Assembly: GCA_016196035.1 (NCBI GenBank)
Contig: JACPYM010000107.1
Span: 62,001-126,000 of the forward strand
Length of the DNA stretch: 64,000 nucleotides
DNA from: Acidobacteriota bacterium
GTDB lineage: Bacteria > Acidobacteriota > Blastocatellia > RBC074
Reading direction: 5' to 3'
Shown here: in pieces, positions 52,346 through 61,306 of the stretch
How positions within the stretch are numbered: the stretch's first letter is position 1
How the letters are laid out: each line of letters starts with the position of its first letter
Program-made: the position numbers and the translations under genes
Notes under the pieces: generated by a model
Database searches by the model: none
Seen by the model: the letters and a program-made list of their open reading frames with translations, nothing else
Told to the model about the DNA's origin: nothing

Positions 52346-53683
52346 ATGCTTCGATTCACTTTCTTCACGCGCCTTTTTGCAGCACTAATCCTGCTCAACG
52401 TCGCCGCCTTCGCGCAAGCCGCCGCGCCTGCGCCGCAAGCCACCGACAACACGATTGATTTCACCACCGCCAATGGTCTCAAAGCCATTCATCGGCAGGT
52501 CAAAGGCAACGAAGTCATCGCCGTGCGCATTTATTTCAAAGGCGGCGTGCGCAACATCTCTGAAAAGACGGCGGGCATTGAGCCGGTGTTGCTCGAAGTC
52601 GCACAGCAAGGCACCAAGAACTTTCCCAAAGGACTGCTCAACCGTGAGATTGCGCGCACAGGCACCGTGATCGAATCAGCAGGCGCGCTGGATTACAGCA
52701 TCGTGGCGATGCGCTGCGTGCGCCAGCATTTTGATCGCTCGTGGCAGTTGCTGACCGACATCGTGCTCAATCCGCTTTTCGACGAAAAGGAACTCGCGCT
52801 GGTCAAAGAGCAATTCCTGAGCGCCCGCCGGCAGGAAAGCGACAGCCCTGACGAAGTCGTCGCCCAAACCAGCGACAAGCTGCTCTTTCGGGCGCATCCT
52901 TATTTCAATCGTCCGGATGGCACCATCGAATCCATCGGCGCGCTGACGGCCAACGACCTGAAAACCTATCACGCCAAGATGCTCGAGACGTCGCGTATGG
53001 TGGTGGTCTTCGTCGGCGATGTGCCGCTGGGCGACATCAAAACCAAGATTGAAACCAGTTTTGGCAAACTGCCCAAAGGCAATTTCCAAAGCGCCGTGCT
53101 GCCGGAATTCAAGAGCGCCGGAGCACCCGAATTTCAGCTTATCAATCGCGCCGTGCAAACCAACTACATTCGCGCCACCTTTACCGCGCCCGCGCTGGAT
53201 AGCCCTGATTACCCGGCGATGTCGGTGCTCACCAACATCCTGCAACAGCTTTTCTTCCAGGAAGTGCGCGTCAAACGCAATCTGTCTTACGGCGCGGATG
53301 CGAACCTGCTCGCGCTCGGCGCCAACGCGGGCAATCTGACGGTCACGACGCAGAAGCCCAATGAAACGGTGCGCGTGATGTTCGAGCAGATAGATTTCCT
53401 GCAACGCCAGATCATCCGCGAAGAACCGCTCGGCAACATCGTCAGCGGCTTTTTGACTTCGTTCTATACCAAGCTCGAAACCAATGACGCCCAAGCCGCG
53501 CGTCTAGGCGAATATGAATTGCTCGGTGGCGGCTGGCGGCGCGCGCTCACCTGGCTCGACGAAGTCCGCAAGGTCAAACCCGAAGACATCAATCGCGTGG
53601 CGAAAACGTATCTGAAGAATTTCCATTTCGCCGCCATCGGCAATCCGGCGTATTTCGATAAGGAATTGTTCCAAAGCAGATAG
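52346..53683 (+). CDS. M16 family protein lacking the zinc motif (inactive partner)
   Basis: ATG at 52346 opens a signal peptide (TRLFAALILLNVAAFAQA) and a 446-residue protein with the M16 fold (FTTANGLKAIHRQVKGNEVI, then YGADANLLALGANAGNLTVT). The position of the HxxEH motif reads VLLEVAQQG, so zinc cannot be bound. Such proteins pair with an active M16 subunit to form a heterodimer, here the gene just upstream. A long frame extending upstream runs through the nested hairpin and is not used. Confidence 0.88.
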   Translation: MLRFTFFTRLFAALILLNVAAFAQAAAPAPQATDNTIDFTTANGLKAIHRQVKGNEVIAVRIYFKGGVRNISEKTAGIEPVLLEVAQQGTKNFPKGLLNREIARTGTVIESAGALDYSIVAMRCVRQHFDRSWQLLTDIVLNPLFDEKELALVKEQFLSARRQESDSPDEVVAQTSDKLLFRAHPYFNRPDGTIESIGALTANDLKTYHAKMLETSRMVVVFVGDVPLGDIKTKIETSFGKLPKGNFQSAVLPEFKSAGAPEFQLINRAVQTNYIRATFTAPALDSPDYPAMSVLTNILQQLFFQEVRVKRNLSYGADANLLALGANAGNLTVTTQKPNETVRVMFEQIDFLQRQIIREEPLGNIVSGFLTSFYTKLETNDAQAARLGEYELLGGGWRRALTWLDEVRKVKPEDINRVAKTYLKNFHFAAIGNPAYFDKELFQSR

Positions 53684-53793
53684 ACGCAGCCACAGGTAGC
53701 GGCTGCGTCCAATCCGGTCACTAAAGCACCAAGGCCACATTCGCGCACTCCCTCGTGAGCGCAGCAGCCCTTATTCCCCCTGCATGCTGCTTA

Positions 53794-53978
53794 CCCTATG
53801 ACCCAGGGTCTATTCATGCTCAGCAGAGTTTGCCACAGAGGCACAGAGGCACAGAGCGTTAGAGAAGCAGCGGCGGGAGAAACCACGCAGATCCACCAAA
53901 AGTTGCGTGATGCAATGCGCGTTGCTCTGTGCCTCTGTGCCTCTGTGGCCGGGAATGAATAGACCTTGCCCTATGACC
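53794..53978. mobile_element. MITE-like element of the GCCACAGAGGCAC family
   Basis: The core arms 53832-53857 and 53924-53949 are perfect 26-bp reverse complements around 66 bp without a gene. Outside them GGTCTATTCAT (53807-53817) and ATGAATAGACC (53955-53965) form a second inverted pair. The whole is bounded by direct repeats CCCTATGACC at 53794-53803 and 53969-53978. The layout is that of a small non-autonomous element. The rest of the 507-bp gap to the kinase gene holds nothing recognisable. Confidence 0.65.
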
Positions 53979-54190
53979 AGCCTGTACTTTTTTTCGATCG
54001 CTCCCTGGTGAATGGATTTTAGTGTGCCCTGGTTATTGCAATTACTCCAAATCCGGCTAATATCGCTGCCGCTGAGGTCACAAATCCCATACGCTTCAGC
54101 ACCCAAGCCAACGCGCAATTAGAGTTTGAAGTTACTCCTCATGTCCGCGACTGAGGGAGCCTTTCTGATCGTCTCTCGGAATGGAGCCTG

Positions 54191-56944
54191 ATGAAGCTCT
54201 CGGCTCGTATTATGGCAGCGATGCTTGCGCTGGTCGTCTTGACCGCTTCAGCCGTAGGTTTACTTACCTATCGCAATCTCGCAGCCGCCATTCTGCCGAC
54301 CGAATTTGACCGCCTGGCGAATCACACCCAAGCGCTGACGGCTGAGTTGGAGACGTCTGTGCGGCGCGCGCGCAATGATTTGCTGATTATGGCGGGCGGG
54401 CCAACCGTTACCAACCTGATCCAAGCCCGCGTCACGGGCGGAACGACCCCGCGCAATACCGCCGCTGAGACCGCCGGGCGTGAGCGCCTGACCCGGCTAT
54501 TCATCGCCACGCTGGCCGCTGTGCCTGAGTATCTACAATTTCGCCTGATCGGAGTTGCGGATGGCGGGCGCGAGCTTATCCGCGTGAATAGATCGGGAGC
54601 GAACGCGGCGCTTCGAGTCCTGCCTGCCGCCGAACTAGAACGCAAAGGGGAACGCGCTTATTTCAAGGAAGCGCTCCAAACCGCCGCCGGTCAAGTTTAT
54701 GCCTCGCCCATCGAACTCAATCAGGAGCTGGGCGTCGTCGAAAAACCCAACTTACCCATGATGCGCGTGGCGACCCGCGTAAATGACGCTGACGGCCAGC
54801 CCTTCGGGATGCTGGTCATCAACCTGGACCTGCGCCCGGCCTTTGCCCACTTGCGTGCGGCCGCGCGCCAAAACCGCGCCATTTACCTACTCAACGAACG
54901 TGGCGATTATCTCGTGCACCCGCAAGCTGACCGTGAATTCGGTTTTGCTTTCGGCAATCCCTTCCAGGTGCAAGACGAATTTCCCGCCCTCAGCGGAGCG
55001 GGAGCAGCCCCAACAGCCAGCGTCAAAACCATTCAAACTGCGGCGGGCCAGCCAATCGCTGTGGCCATCAGGCCATTGCGGCTGTTGGATCACACACAGA
55101 TCGTGTTGCTTGAAACGGCGCCGTATCAAGCATTGCTGGCCGCGACCGCCACTGTGCGCCAAGCCAGTTTGCTGGCCGGGTTTGCCGCCACACTGGCCGC
55201 CATCCTGCTGGCGCTGGTCTTGACGCGCTCATTGACCAAACCGTTGGTAAAGATGACCGCTGCCGTGGACGCCTTCAGAGGCGATGCGCCGTTGGAAGTG
55301 CCGCTTGACGCAGGCGGCGAATTGGGCGTTTTGGCCCGCGCTTTTGCCCGCATGAGCGCCGAGGTGCAAGAAAAGACGGCGGCGCTCAAAGGGGAAATCA
55401 CCGAACGCCAAGAGGCGGAGGATAGATTCAGGCTCGTGATCGAGGCAGCCCCCAGCGGCGTTGTCATGATTGATAGCCACGGCAAAATCGTTCTCGTTAA
55501 CGCCGAAACCGAACGGCTCTTTGGTTACGCGCGCGCGGAACTGCTCGGACAATCCGTCGAATTGCTCGTGCCCGCGCGGCTTCAAACCATGCATGCCGGC
55601 CATCGTGGCGGCTTTGTCGGCGCGCCTGAAACACGGCGCATGGGCGTGGGACGTGACCTTTTCGGACGGCGCAAGGATGGCAGCGAGTTCCCCATCGAAA
55701 TTGGCTTGAACCCGATTCAGACCGGCGAGGGGTTGCTGGTGCTGAGCGTGATCGTGGACATCACCGAACGCAAGGAAGCCGAGGAACGCTTCCGGCTGGT
55801 CGTCGAGGCCGCGCCCAGCGGTATGGCGATGGTGGATGCAGCGGGCAAAATCATTATGGTGAATGCCGAAACGGAACGGCTGTTTGGGTACCGGCGCGCC
55901 GAATTGATCGGTCAGGCGGTTGAAATCTTCGTACCACCCCGCTTTCGGCAACGCCACCCGCAATCACGCCAGGGCTATCAGACCACACCCAAAGTGCGCA
56001 GCATGGGCGAAGGACGAGACCTTTACGGGTTGCGCAAAGATGGCAGCGAGTTCCCGGTGGAGATTGGTCTGAACCCGATTTCAACGCCCGCAGGCCCCTG
56101 CACGCTAACCACGATTCTGGACATCACCGAGCGCAAACAGGCTGAAGAGGCGGTGCGCGCGGCGCGCGACACGCTTGAGGCCAAAGTGGTGGAACGCACG
56201 CTGGAGTTGGAAGAAGCCTATCTGCAACTCAAAGAAGTTGACCGGTTGAAATCGGAATTCCTCGCCACGATGAGCCACGAATTGCGCACACCGCTCAATT
56301 CGATCATCGGCTTCACCGACATTTTGTTGCAGCGGCTGCCCGGCCCGCTCAATGAAGAGCAGCACAAACAGCTCTCGATGGTGTATGCCTCCGGCAAACA
56401 TCTGCTGGGGTTGATTAGCGATTTGCTGGATTTGTCGCGCATCGAATCCGGCAAGGTCGAAATCGCCCGTAACCCCGTCAACATCGAAGAAGTGGTCGCG
56501 GAAGTGTGCAATACCGTAACGCCGCTGGCCCGGCAAAAGAAGCTGCACCTAATGACCGAATTCCCCGCGCCCTTGCCAGTCATCGCCAGCGACCATAAAC
56601 GCATTTTCCAGGTGTTGCTGAATCTGGTCAGCAACGCGGTGAAATTCACTGAACAGGGTGAAGTCAAAATCTCCGGCGTCCGCGCCGACGGCCATCTCAA
56701 ACTGACGGTCTCGGATACGGGCATCGGCATCAAGCCCGAAAACTTCGCCCTGCTCTTTGAGGCCTTTCGCCAAATTGACGGCTCCTCTCAGCGCCGCTAT
56801 GAAGGCGCGGGACTGGGGCTGCATTTGTCAAAGCGCCTGGTGAATCTCTTAGGCGGAGAGATTTTTGCGGAAAGTGAATATGGTCGCGGCTCGCATTTTT
56901 CCTTTACGCTTCCACTGCATGCTGAAAAGGAGGGGGAAGCATGA
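54191..56944 (+). CDS. Membrane sensor histidine kinase (Cache-like, HAMP, two PAS, HisKA, HATPase)
   Basis: The 917-residue protein has two transmembrane helices (residues ~9-30 and ~335-355) enclosing a ~300-residue periplasmic dCache-like sensor. A HAMP segment follows (TRSLTKPLVKMTAAVDAF), then two PAS domains that are strikingly alike (AAPSG...VNAETERLFGY in each). Next come a coiled coil, HisKA with ATMSHELRTPLNSIIGF (phospho-His) and HATPase N, G1 and G2 boxes (NLVSNAVKF, DTGIGI, GAGLGLHLSK). It overlaps the single-domain response regulator gene by 4 bp, so the two form a phosphorelay unit. Confidence 0.95.
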   Translation: MKLSARIMAAMLALVVLTASAVGLLTYRNLAAAILPTEFDRLANHTQALTAELETSVRRARNDLLIMAGGPTVTNLIQARVTGGTTPRNTAAETAGRERLTRLFIATLAAVPEYLQFRLIGVADGGRELIRVNRSGANAALRVLPAAELERKGERAYFKEALQTAAGQVYASPIELNQELGVVEKPNLPMMRVATRVNDADGQPFGMLVINLDLRPAFAHLRAAARQNRAIYLLNERGDYLVHPQADREFGFAFGNPFQVQDEFPALSGAGAAPTASVKTIQTAAGQPIAVAIRPLRLLDHTQIVLLETAPYQALLAATATVRQASLLAGFAATLAAILLALVLTRSLTKPLVKMTAAVDAFRGDAPLEVPLDAGGELGVLARAFARMSAEVQEKTAALKGEITERQEAEDRFRLVIEAAPSGVVMIDSHGKIVLVNAETERLFGYARAELLGQSVELLVPARLQTMHAGHRGGFVGAPETRRMGVGRDLFGRRKDGSEFPIEIGLNPIQTGEGLLVLSVIVDITERKEAEERFRLVVEAAPSGMAMVDAAGKIIMVNAETERLFGYRRAELIGQAVEIFVPPRFRQRHPQSRQGYQTTPKVRSMGEGRDLYGLRKDGSEFPVEIGLNPISTPAGPCTLTTILDITERKQAEEAVRAARDTLEAKVVERTLELEEAYLQLKEVDRLKSEFLATMSHELRTPLNSIIGFTDILLQRLPGPLNEEQHKQLSMVYASGKHLLGLISDLLDLSRIESGKVEIARNPVNIEEVVAEVCNTVTPLARQKKLHLMTEFPAPLPVIASDHKRIFQVLLNLVSNAVKFTEQGEVKISGVRADGHLKLTVSDTGIGIKPENFALLFEAFRQIDGSSQRRYEGAGLGLHLSKRLVNLLGGEIFAESEYGRGSHFSFTLPLHAEKEGEA

Positions 56945-57303
56945 GCAAAAAAATTCTGATCGTCGAAGACAACGAACAGAATCTTTACCTGGCGACTTAC
57001 CTGCTGCAAAACAACGGCTATGAGGTCAGCGCCGCCCGCACCGGCCTGGAAGGCCTGGAGTTGGCGCGGACGCTGCAACCGGATCTGATTCTGATGGACT
57101 TACAATTGCCCGAACTGGACGGTTACGAAGTGACCCGGCGGCTCAAAGGCGATCCGGCCACACGTCAAATTCCTGTCCTCGCGGTCACCTCCTACGCCAT
57201 GTCGGATGATCGCGAAAAAGCCTTGGCGGCTGGCTGTGCCGGCCACCTCGAAAAACCCCTGGCGCCGGAAACGTTTGCTTCGCAAGTGGCGAAATTTTTG
57301 TAA
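56941..57303 (+). CDS. Single-domain response regulator (CheY-like)
   Basis: The 120-residue receiver domain has the acidic pair VEDNE, phospho-acceptor Asp in LILMDLQLPELDGYEV, Thr in AVTSYAM and Lys in HLEKPLAP. It has no output domain, so it probably relays phosphate or regulates by protein contact, as DivK-type proteins do. It is coupled to the histidine kinase gene upstream and followed after 40 bp by a second kinase that itself starts with a receiver domain. Confidence 0.95.
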   Translation: MSKKILIVEDNEQNLYLATYLLQNNGYEVSAARTGLEGLELARTLQPDLILMDLQLPELDGYEVTRRLKGDPATRQIPVLAVTSYAMSDDREKALAAGCAGHLEKPLAPETFASQVAKFL

Positions 57304-57343
57304 CCTGAACTGCCGCTCTTGCGACTTTAGGGAAAGGTATTGA

Positions 57344-58900
57344 ATGAAGATTTTAGTATGTGATGACAACCACATGGCGCTCTATTTGTTTGAGACTTTG
57401 TTGCGCAATCATGGGTATGACGTAATCACAGCCAGCAATGGCGTCGAGGCGCTGGCCTTGGCCCAGCCAGGCGGCCTTGATCTGATCATCTCGGACATCC
57501 TCATGCCGCAGATGGACGGCTTCCAGCTTTGCCGGAAAATCAAAAGCAATGAACGGTTGAAAGAGATTCCTTTCATCTTTTGCACCGCCGCCTATACCGA
57601 CCCTAAAGACGAAGCCTTTGCCCTGAGCCTGGGGGCCATCCGGTATCTCGTCAAACCGATTGAACCTGATGTTTTCATTCACATCCTGCAAGAGGTGTTT
57701 AACGACATTGCCCTGCAAGCGCGCGTCGCACCGACACCCCAGGTGACGGAGGAAACGGCCTTCCTCAATGAATACAACCAACGGCTGACTAAGAAGCTCG
57801 AAGAAAAAATGTTTGAGCTGGAGGCGCTCAATAACCAGCTCCGGGAATCGGAAGCGAAATATCGTGAACTGATCGAGAATGCGCACGATGCGGTCGTGCT
57901 CATCCAGCCCACCCAAACGTTGAGCTTCGTCAATCCGAAATTTTGCGAACTGACCGGCTATACGCAGGAAACCGCGCTTCACCTGCGCTTCGACGCCTTG
58001 CTCCATCCTGATGATTTATTGCCTTACATCGCGCAGACCCAGCGCCTGCTTAATCATGAATGCCCCTCTATCGAAAGCGCCTTTCGCCTAGTCAAGAAAA
58101 CGGGCCAGTTCATAGACGTTGAGGGGCGTTTCAATCTGCTACGGCGGAATGAGACTGTCACCGGCATTCAAGCCATTCTCAGAGACATTACCGAACGCAA
58201 ACTGGCCGAACAGCAACTTCAGGCTTCGCACGAACAATTGCGCCGCTTGGCCGCGCACCTGCAAACCGTGCGCGAAGAAGAACGGGCTTCGATCTCTTAT
58301 GAAATTCACGATGAACTCGGCCAATTGCTGACCGCCATCCGGCTGCGGCTCAAAGGACTCGAGCGCCAGCTTCCGCCTGATCCGCAGGTCTTGTCCGAAG
58401 AACTCGCGGCGACGCTCGAACTGGTCAACCAAACGTTGCAAATCGCCCGCCGCATTGCCATGAACCTGCGCCCGCCCATCCTGGATGATTTCGGTTTGTG
58501 GGCCGCCCTGGAATGGCAGATTGAAGAGTTTCAGAAATACTCCGGCATTCAGTGTCTGTTAGAACCCTTGCCGCTCGCGATTGAGTTGGCGCCGGATTGC
58601 GCCATCGGCCTGTTCCGCATTTGCCAGGAATCGCTGACCAATGTGGCGCGCCACGCGCAAGCCAGCCAGGTTTCCATCGACTTCACCCAGCAAGCGCAGC
58701 AGCTTGTGATGCGCATCCGCGATAACGGCAAAGGCATCAACCCCGCTGAACTAAAGCAACGGAGATCGCTGGGGCTGGTCGGCATGCGCGAACGCGCGCT
58801 GGCGTTTGGCGGCGCATTCGAAATCCAAGGGCAGCAACAGCAGGGCACCACTGTGACCATCACCATTCCCATCGCCAACAACGTCAATCTTGCACCGTAA
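57344..58900 (+). CDS. Hybrid histidine kinase (receiver, PAS, HisKA_3, HATPase)
   Basis: The 518-residue soluble protein begins with a receiver domain (CDDNHMALY, phospho-Asp in LIISDILMPQMDGFQL, KPI), a coiled coil, a PAS domain (ELIENAHDAVVLIQPTQTLS) and a NarX/DegS-type kinase. The latter has the dimerisation motif ISYEIHDELGQLLTAIRLRL (phospho-His) and ATPase boxes (ICQESLTNVARHA, IRDNGKGI, LGLVGMRERA). It may receive phosphate from the upstream kinase through its receiver. No LuxR-type regulator is adjacent; the nearest output gene is the convergent LytTR regulator. Confidence 0.93.
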   Translation: MKILVCDDNHMALYLFETLLRNHGYDVITASNGVEALALAQPGGLDLIISDILMPQMDGFQLCRKIKSNERLKEIPFIFCTAAYTDPKDEAFALSLGAIRYLVKPIEPDVFIHILQEVFNDIALQARVAPTPQVTEETAFLNEYNQRLTKKLEEKMFELEALNNQLRESEAKYRELIENAHDAVVLIQPTQTLSFVNPKFCELTGYTQETALHLRFDALLHPDDLLPYIAQTQRLLNHECPSIESAFRLVKKTGQFIDVEGRFNLLRRNETVTGIQAILRDITERKLAEQQLQASHEQLRRLAAHLQTVREEERASISYEIHDELGQLLTAIRLRLKGLERQLPPDPQVLSEELAATLELVNQTLQIARRIAMNLRPPILDDFGLWAALEWQIEEFQKYSGIQCLLEPLPLAIELAPDCAIGLFRICQESLTNVARHAQASQVSIDFTQQAQQLVMRIRDNGKGINPAELKQRRSLGLVGMRERALAFGGAFEIQGQQQQGTTVTITIPIANNVNLAP

Positions 58901-58944
58901 CTCGCGGGATATGGCGAATGCTTCCCGTGCCGCGCGGGCCACGT

Positions 58945-59699
58945 TTACCACTGCAATAGCTTGCGCAGTCCCGGCAAATGATTGCGGCTGACGCTGACCT
59001 GATGGCCGCTGCTGAGCGTGAGTTGCGCCGTCTGGTTGTCGTAAGGATGGATTTCGCGCACGTGATTGAGGTTGACCAGCACCTGACGATGCACGCGCTG
59101 AAAGATGTGCGGGTCATGCTGCGGCTCAAGCTCAGCCAACGTCGTGAACTTCGTCCGGAACTCGCCTTCGGCCGTCGTCACGCAGACCAACCCGCGATCC
59201 ACGCGCAACGAAGTGATCTGCTCCACGCCCAGCACCAGAATGCGTTGCTGCACGCGCACCGGCAGCCGTTGCAGAGATGTCGTCACGCGCGGTGGCAACG
59301 TTTGCAGAAAGTTCGTCAATTGCGCCCGCGCCTGTTCCCACGCCGCCAATTGCCCGCGCGCCTTGCCCAGTGCCTCTGCCAGCCGCCGGCTGACCGGTTT
59401 GAGCAGGTAATCCAGCGCGCTCACCTCAAACGCATCCACCGCGTATTGATCGTGCGCCGTGGCGAAAATCACCAGCGGCAGTGCGGCAGGTTCCAACAAC
59501 CGCAACACGCCAAAGCCGTCCACATCCGGCATCTGCACATCCAACAACAACAAATCGGGCCGCAACGCCTCGACGCGCTCGACAGCCTCAGCGCCGGTTT
59601 CTGCCTCGCCGATGACCTGTACCTCCGCTGCGCGCCCAGCAGATCACGCATTCGTTGCCGCGCCAGGGGATCATCATCAACAATCAGCACTCGTATCAT
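58945..59699 (-). pseudogene. LytTR-type response regulator, split by a frameshift
   Basis: ATG at 59699 opens a receiver domain (IRVLIVDDDPLARQRMRDLL), but after GAQ the frame is lost. The rest of the gene (EVQVIGEAETGAEAVERVEA, LLLLDVQMPDVDGFG, KPV, then a LytTR DNA-binding domain with VHRQVLVNLNHVREIHPYD) continues in another frame from about 59640. A single missing base near 59640-59650 explains it. All other motifs are intact, so this is either a recent mutation or a sequencing error. The intact protein would be AlgR/LytR-like, ~250 residues. Confidence 0.85.
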
Positions 59700-59800
59700 T
59701 TTGCAGCTAATCCAGCAGGTATCTGAGACCAAGGAATAATGGACGGGAGCGGTCGCCACCTTCGAAGCAAAACTCGTAAGACAAAACACATAGCGTCCTG

Positions 59801-61285
59801 CTAGGAAATGAGTTCAAGAATCTCCTGGCAATAACCTTGGGCGGTTAGCAGCACGGACTCACGCAGCTTATGTTCACGGCTGTGCATCGTCGGTGTGCGA
59901 ACTTTGGCGAGATGGGTAAAACGTTCACTCCAGTAACTCTTCTCTTTATTACCCAGCGGCTCCTCGAATAACTCCCACGCGCCGCTGATGATGACCCACA
60001 AATCCATGGGGTAAAGGTAATCCAACAAGCGTTCAGCAGCACCGTCACCAAAATTCCTACGCTCTTTTTCCCGCTTCTGCTCTGGGGCGCTTTGCGTCAG
60101 CATTGTTTCGATGGAAGGGCAGCGTTGTTTCAACGTATCTAGCCACGCAGAGCCATGCTTGCTTACACATATTTCTTCGATGTAGTCCCGCAAGGCTCTT
60201 TCGGTTTTTCCGAGCAATTCACTGGTGGAAGGATCAAGTGGAGGCTTCTCTCGCGCGCATTTCTCGAGATAATCTTGAAAATGTTGCGACCAGCCTTCGT
60301 ATCTGATCGGGTAAATTTCACGATTTTGCCTAACCAAGCCGTAGGCCAATAAACGCTCTAGCACGATATTGGATGGCTCTGACCAACGTGGGCCAACACA
60401 AAGTTCAACTAGGTGATTAAACAAATTGTCCTCAACCAGGATCTCACGCATCTGCTCATAGAAACTATAAATCTCATGATTGGCTTGCAGAATGCCTTCA
60501 CTGACGGAATTGGCGTCCCAGATATGGCAACACATCATCTCTGCTAAGAAAGGATGTCCACCAGTTCTGTCATAAACATAACTGACCGTCTCATTATTGA
60601 ATAATTCAGCCCGGCCAGCCGCACGCGCAACAATGGCTTTGACTCCGTTCAAGTCAAGTGGCTTTAAGTAGTAGAGGTGGCAAATCCCTGCAAGTGTTGA
60701 GACATCGCGAATTTGTTCCTCAATTAATTTTATTCTGCGGCGGGAAATAATTACTCCGGAGGTGCCGGTTTTGGCTTCGTTATAAATCAACTCCCTGAGT
60801 CGCTGTATGGAATCGCTAGCTTCTTTCAGATGCCGAATCTTATCAAACTCATCAAGCACGATGGTTATCTGCAAGCCTTGTTGACGTAGTTTTGACAAGC
60901 CTCGATAACATCGATGATAGGCGTGATATGAAGAGTCGTTGGGTAAAGCCAGAATGTCTTCGTTAAACCTGTTAGGTAATGGCAACCCTCGTTCACTCAG
61001 AAGGTCTACTACTGCGTCAAGAATGACGGTGAACAAATCTGCTGCCCCGGTATTAGTGGACAAACCTGCAAGATCAGGTTCGACAATCAAAATTTCAGGA
61101 TTTCTTTGACGCAAGCGGCAAAGTATCTCTGCCACTAATGAGCTTTTTCCCACGCGGTTTAATCCGACCAGCGATATATTACTCCCGCCCACGAGATGGG
61201 TAAGCATCTCTTCAATTTCATGCTCTCGCCCGACCAGTCTGTCGCCTTGAATAACTCTGCCATATGCTAAAAATGGATTATTCAT
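59801..61285 (-). CDS. P-loop NTPase (STAND/AAA-like) with C-terminal Swt1-like HEPN domain
   Basis: ATG at 61285 follows AGGGGA and gives 494 residues. The N-terminal ATPase has VGREHEIEEM, Walker A GLNRVGKSS (residues 41-49), Walker B ITIVLDEFDKI (Asp145, Glu146) and a sensor-like Arg stretch VIISRRRIKL. A winged-helix-like region follows (RLLAYGLVRQNREIYPIRYEG). The last ~125 residues form a helical domain (TERALRDYIEEICVSKHG, LYPMDLWVIISGAWELF, FTHLAKVRTPTMHSRE) with R463-x4-H468, the catalytic R-x4-H motif of HEPN ribonucleases. It is preceded 21 bp upstream by a larger NTPase gene. The pair resembles abortive-infection-type systems; targets are unknown. Confidence 0.82.
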   Translation of the reverse strand: MNNPFLAYGRVIQGDRLVGREHEIEEMLTHLVGGSNISLVGLNRVGKSSLVAEILCRLRQRNPEILIVEPDLAGLSTNTGAADLFTVILDAVVDLLSERGLPLPNRFNEDILALPNDSSYHAYHRCYRGLSKLRQQGLQITIVLDEFDKIRHLKEASDSIQRLRELIYNEAKTGTSGVIISRRRIKLIEEQIRDVSTLAGICHLYYLKPLDLNGVKAIVARAAGRAELFNNETVSYVYDRTGGHPFLAEMMCCHIWDANSVSEGILQANHEIYSFYEQMREILVEDNLFNHLVELCVGPRWSEPSNIVLERLLAYGLVRQNREIYPIRYEGWSQHFQDYLEKCAREKPPLDPSTSELLGKTERALRDYIEEICVSKHGSAWLDTLKQRCPSIETMLTQSAPEQKREKERRNFGDGAAERLLDYLYPMDLWVIISGAWELFEEPLGNKEKSYWSERFTHLAKVRTPTMHSREHKLRESVLLTAQGYCQEILELIS

Positions 61286-61306
61286 GGATTCCCCTGTGAG
61301 CTTGTG

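Noticed and set aside
50556-53683. M16 pair as a pyrroloquinoline-quinone (PqqF/PqqG) biosynthesis locus
   Set aside because: No pqqA-E genes are near, and active plus inactive M16 pairs are common as general periplasmic peptidases.
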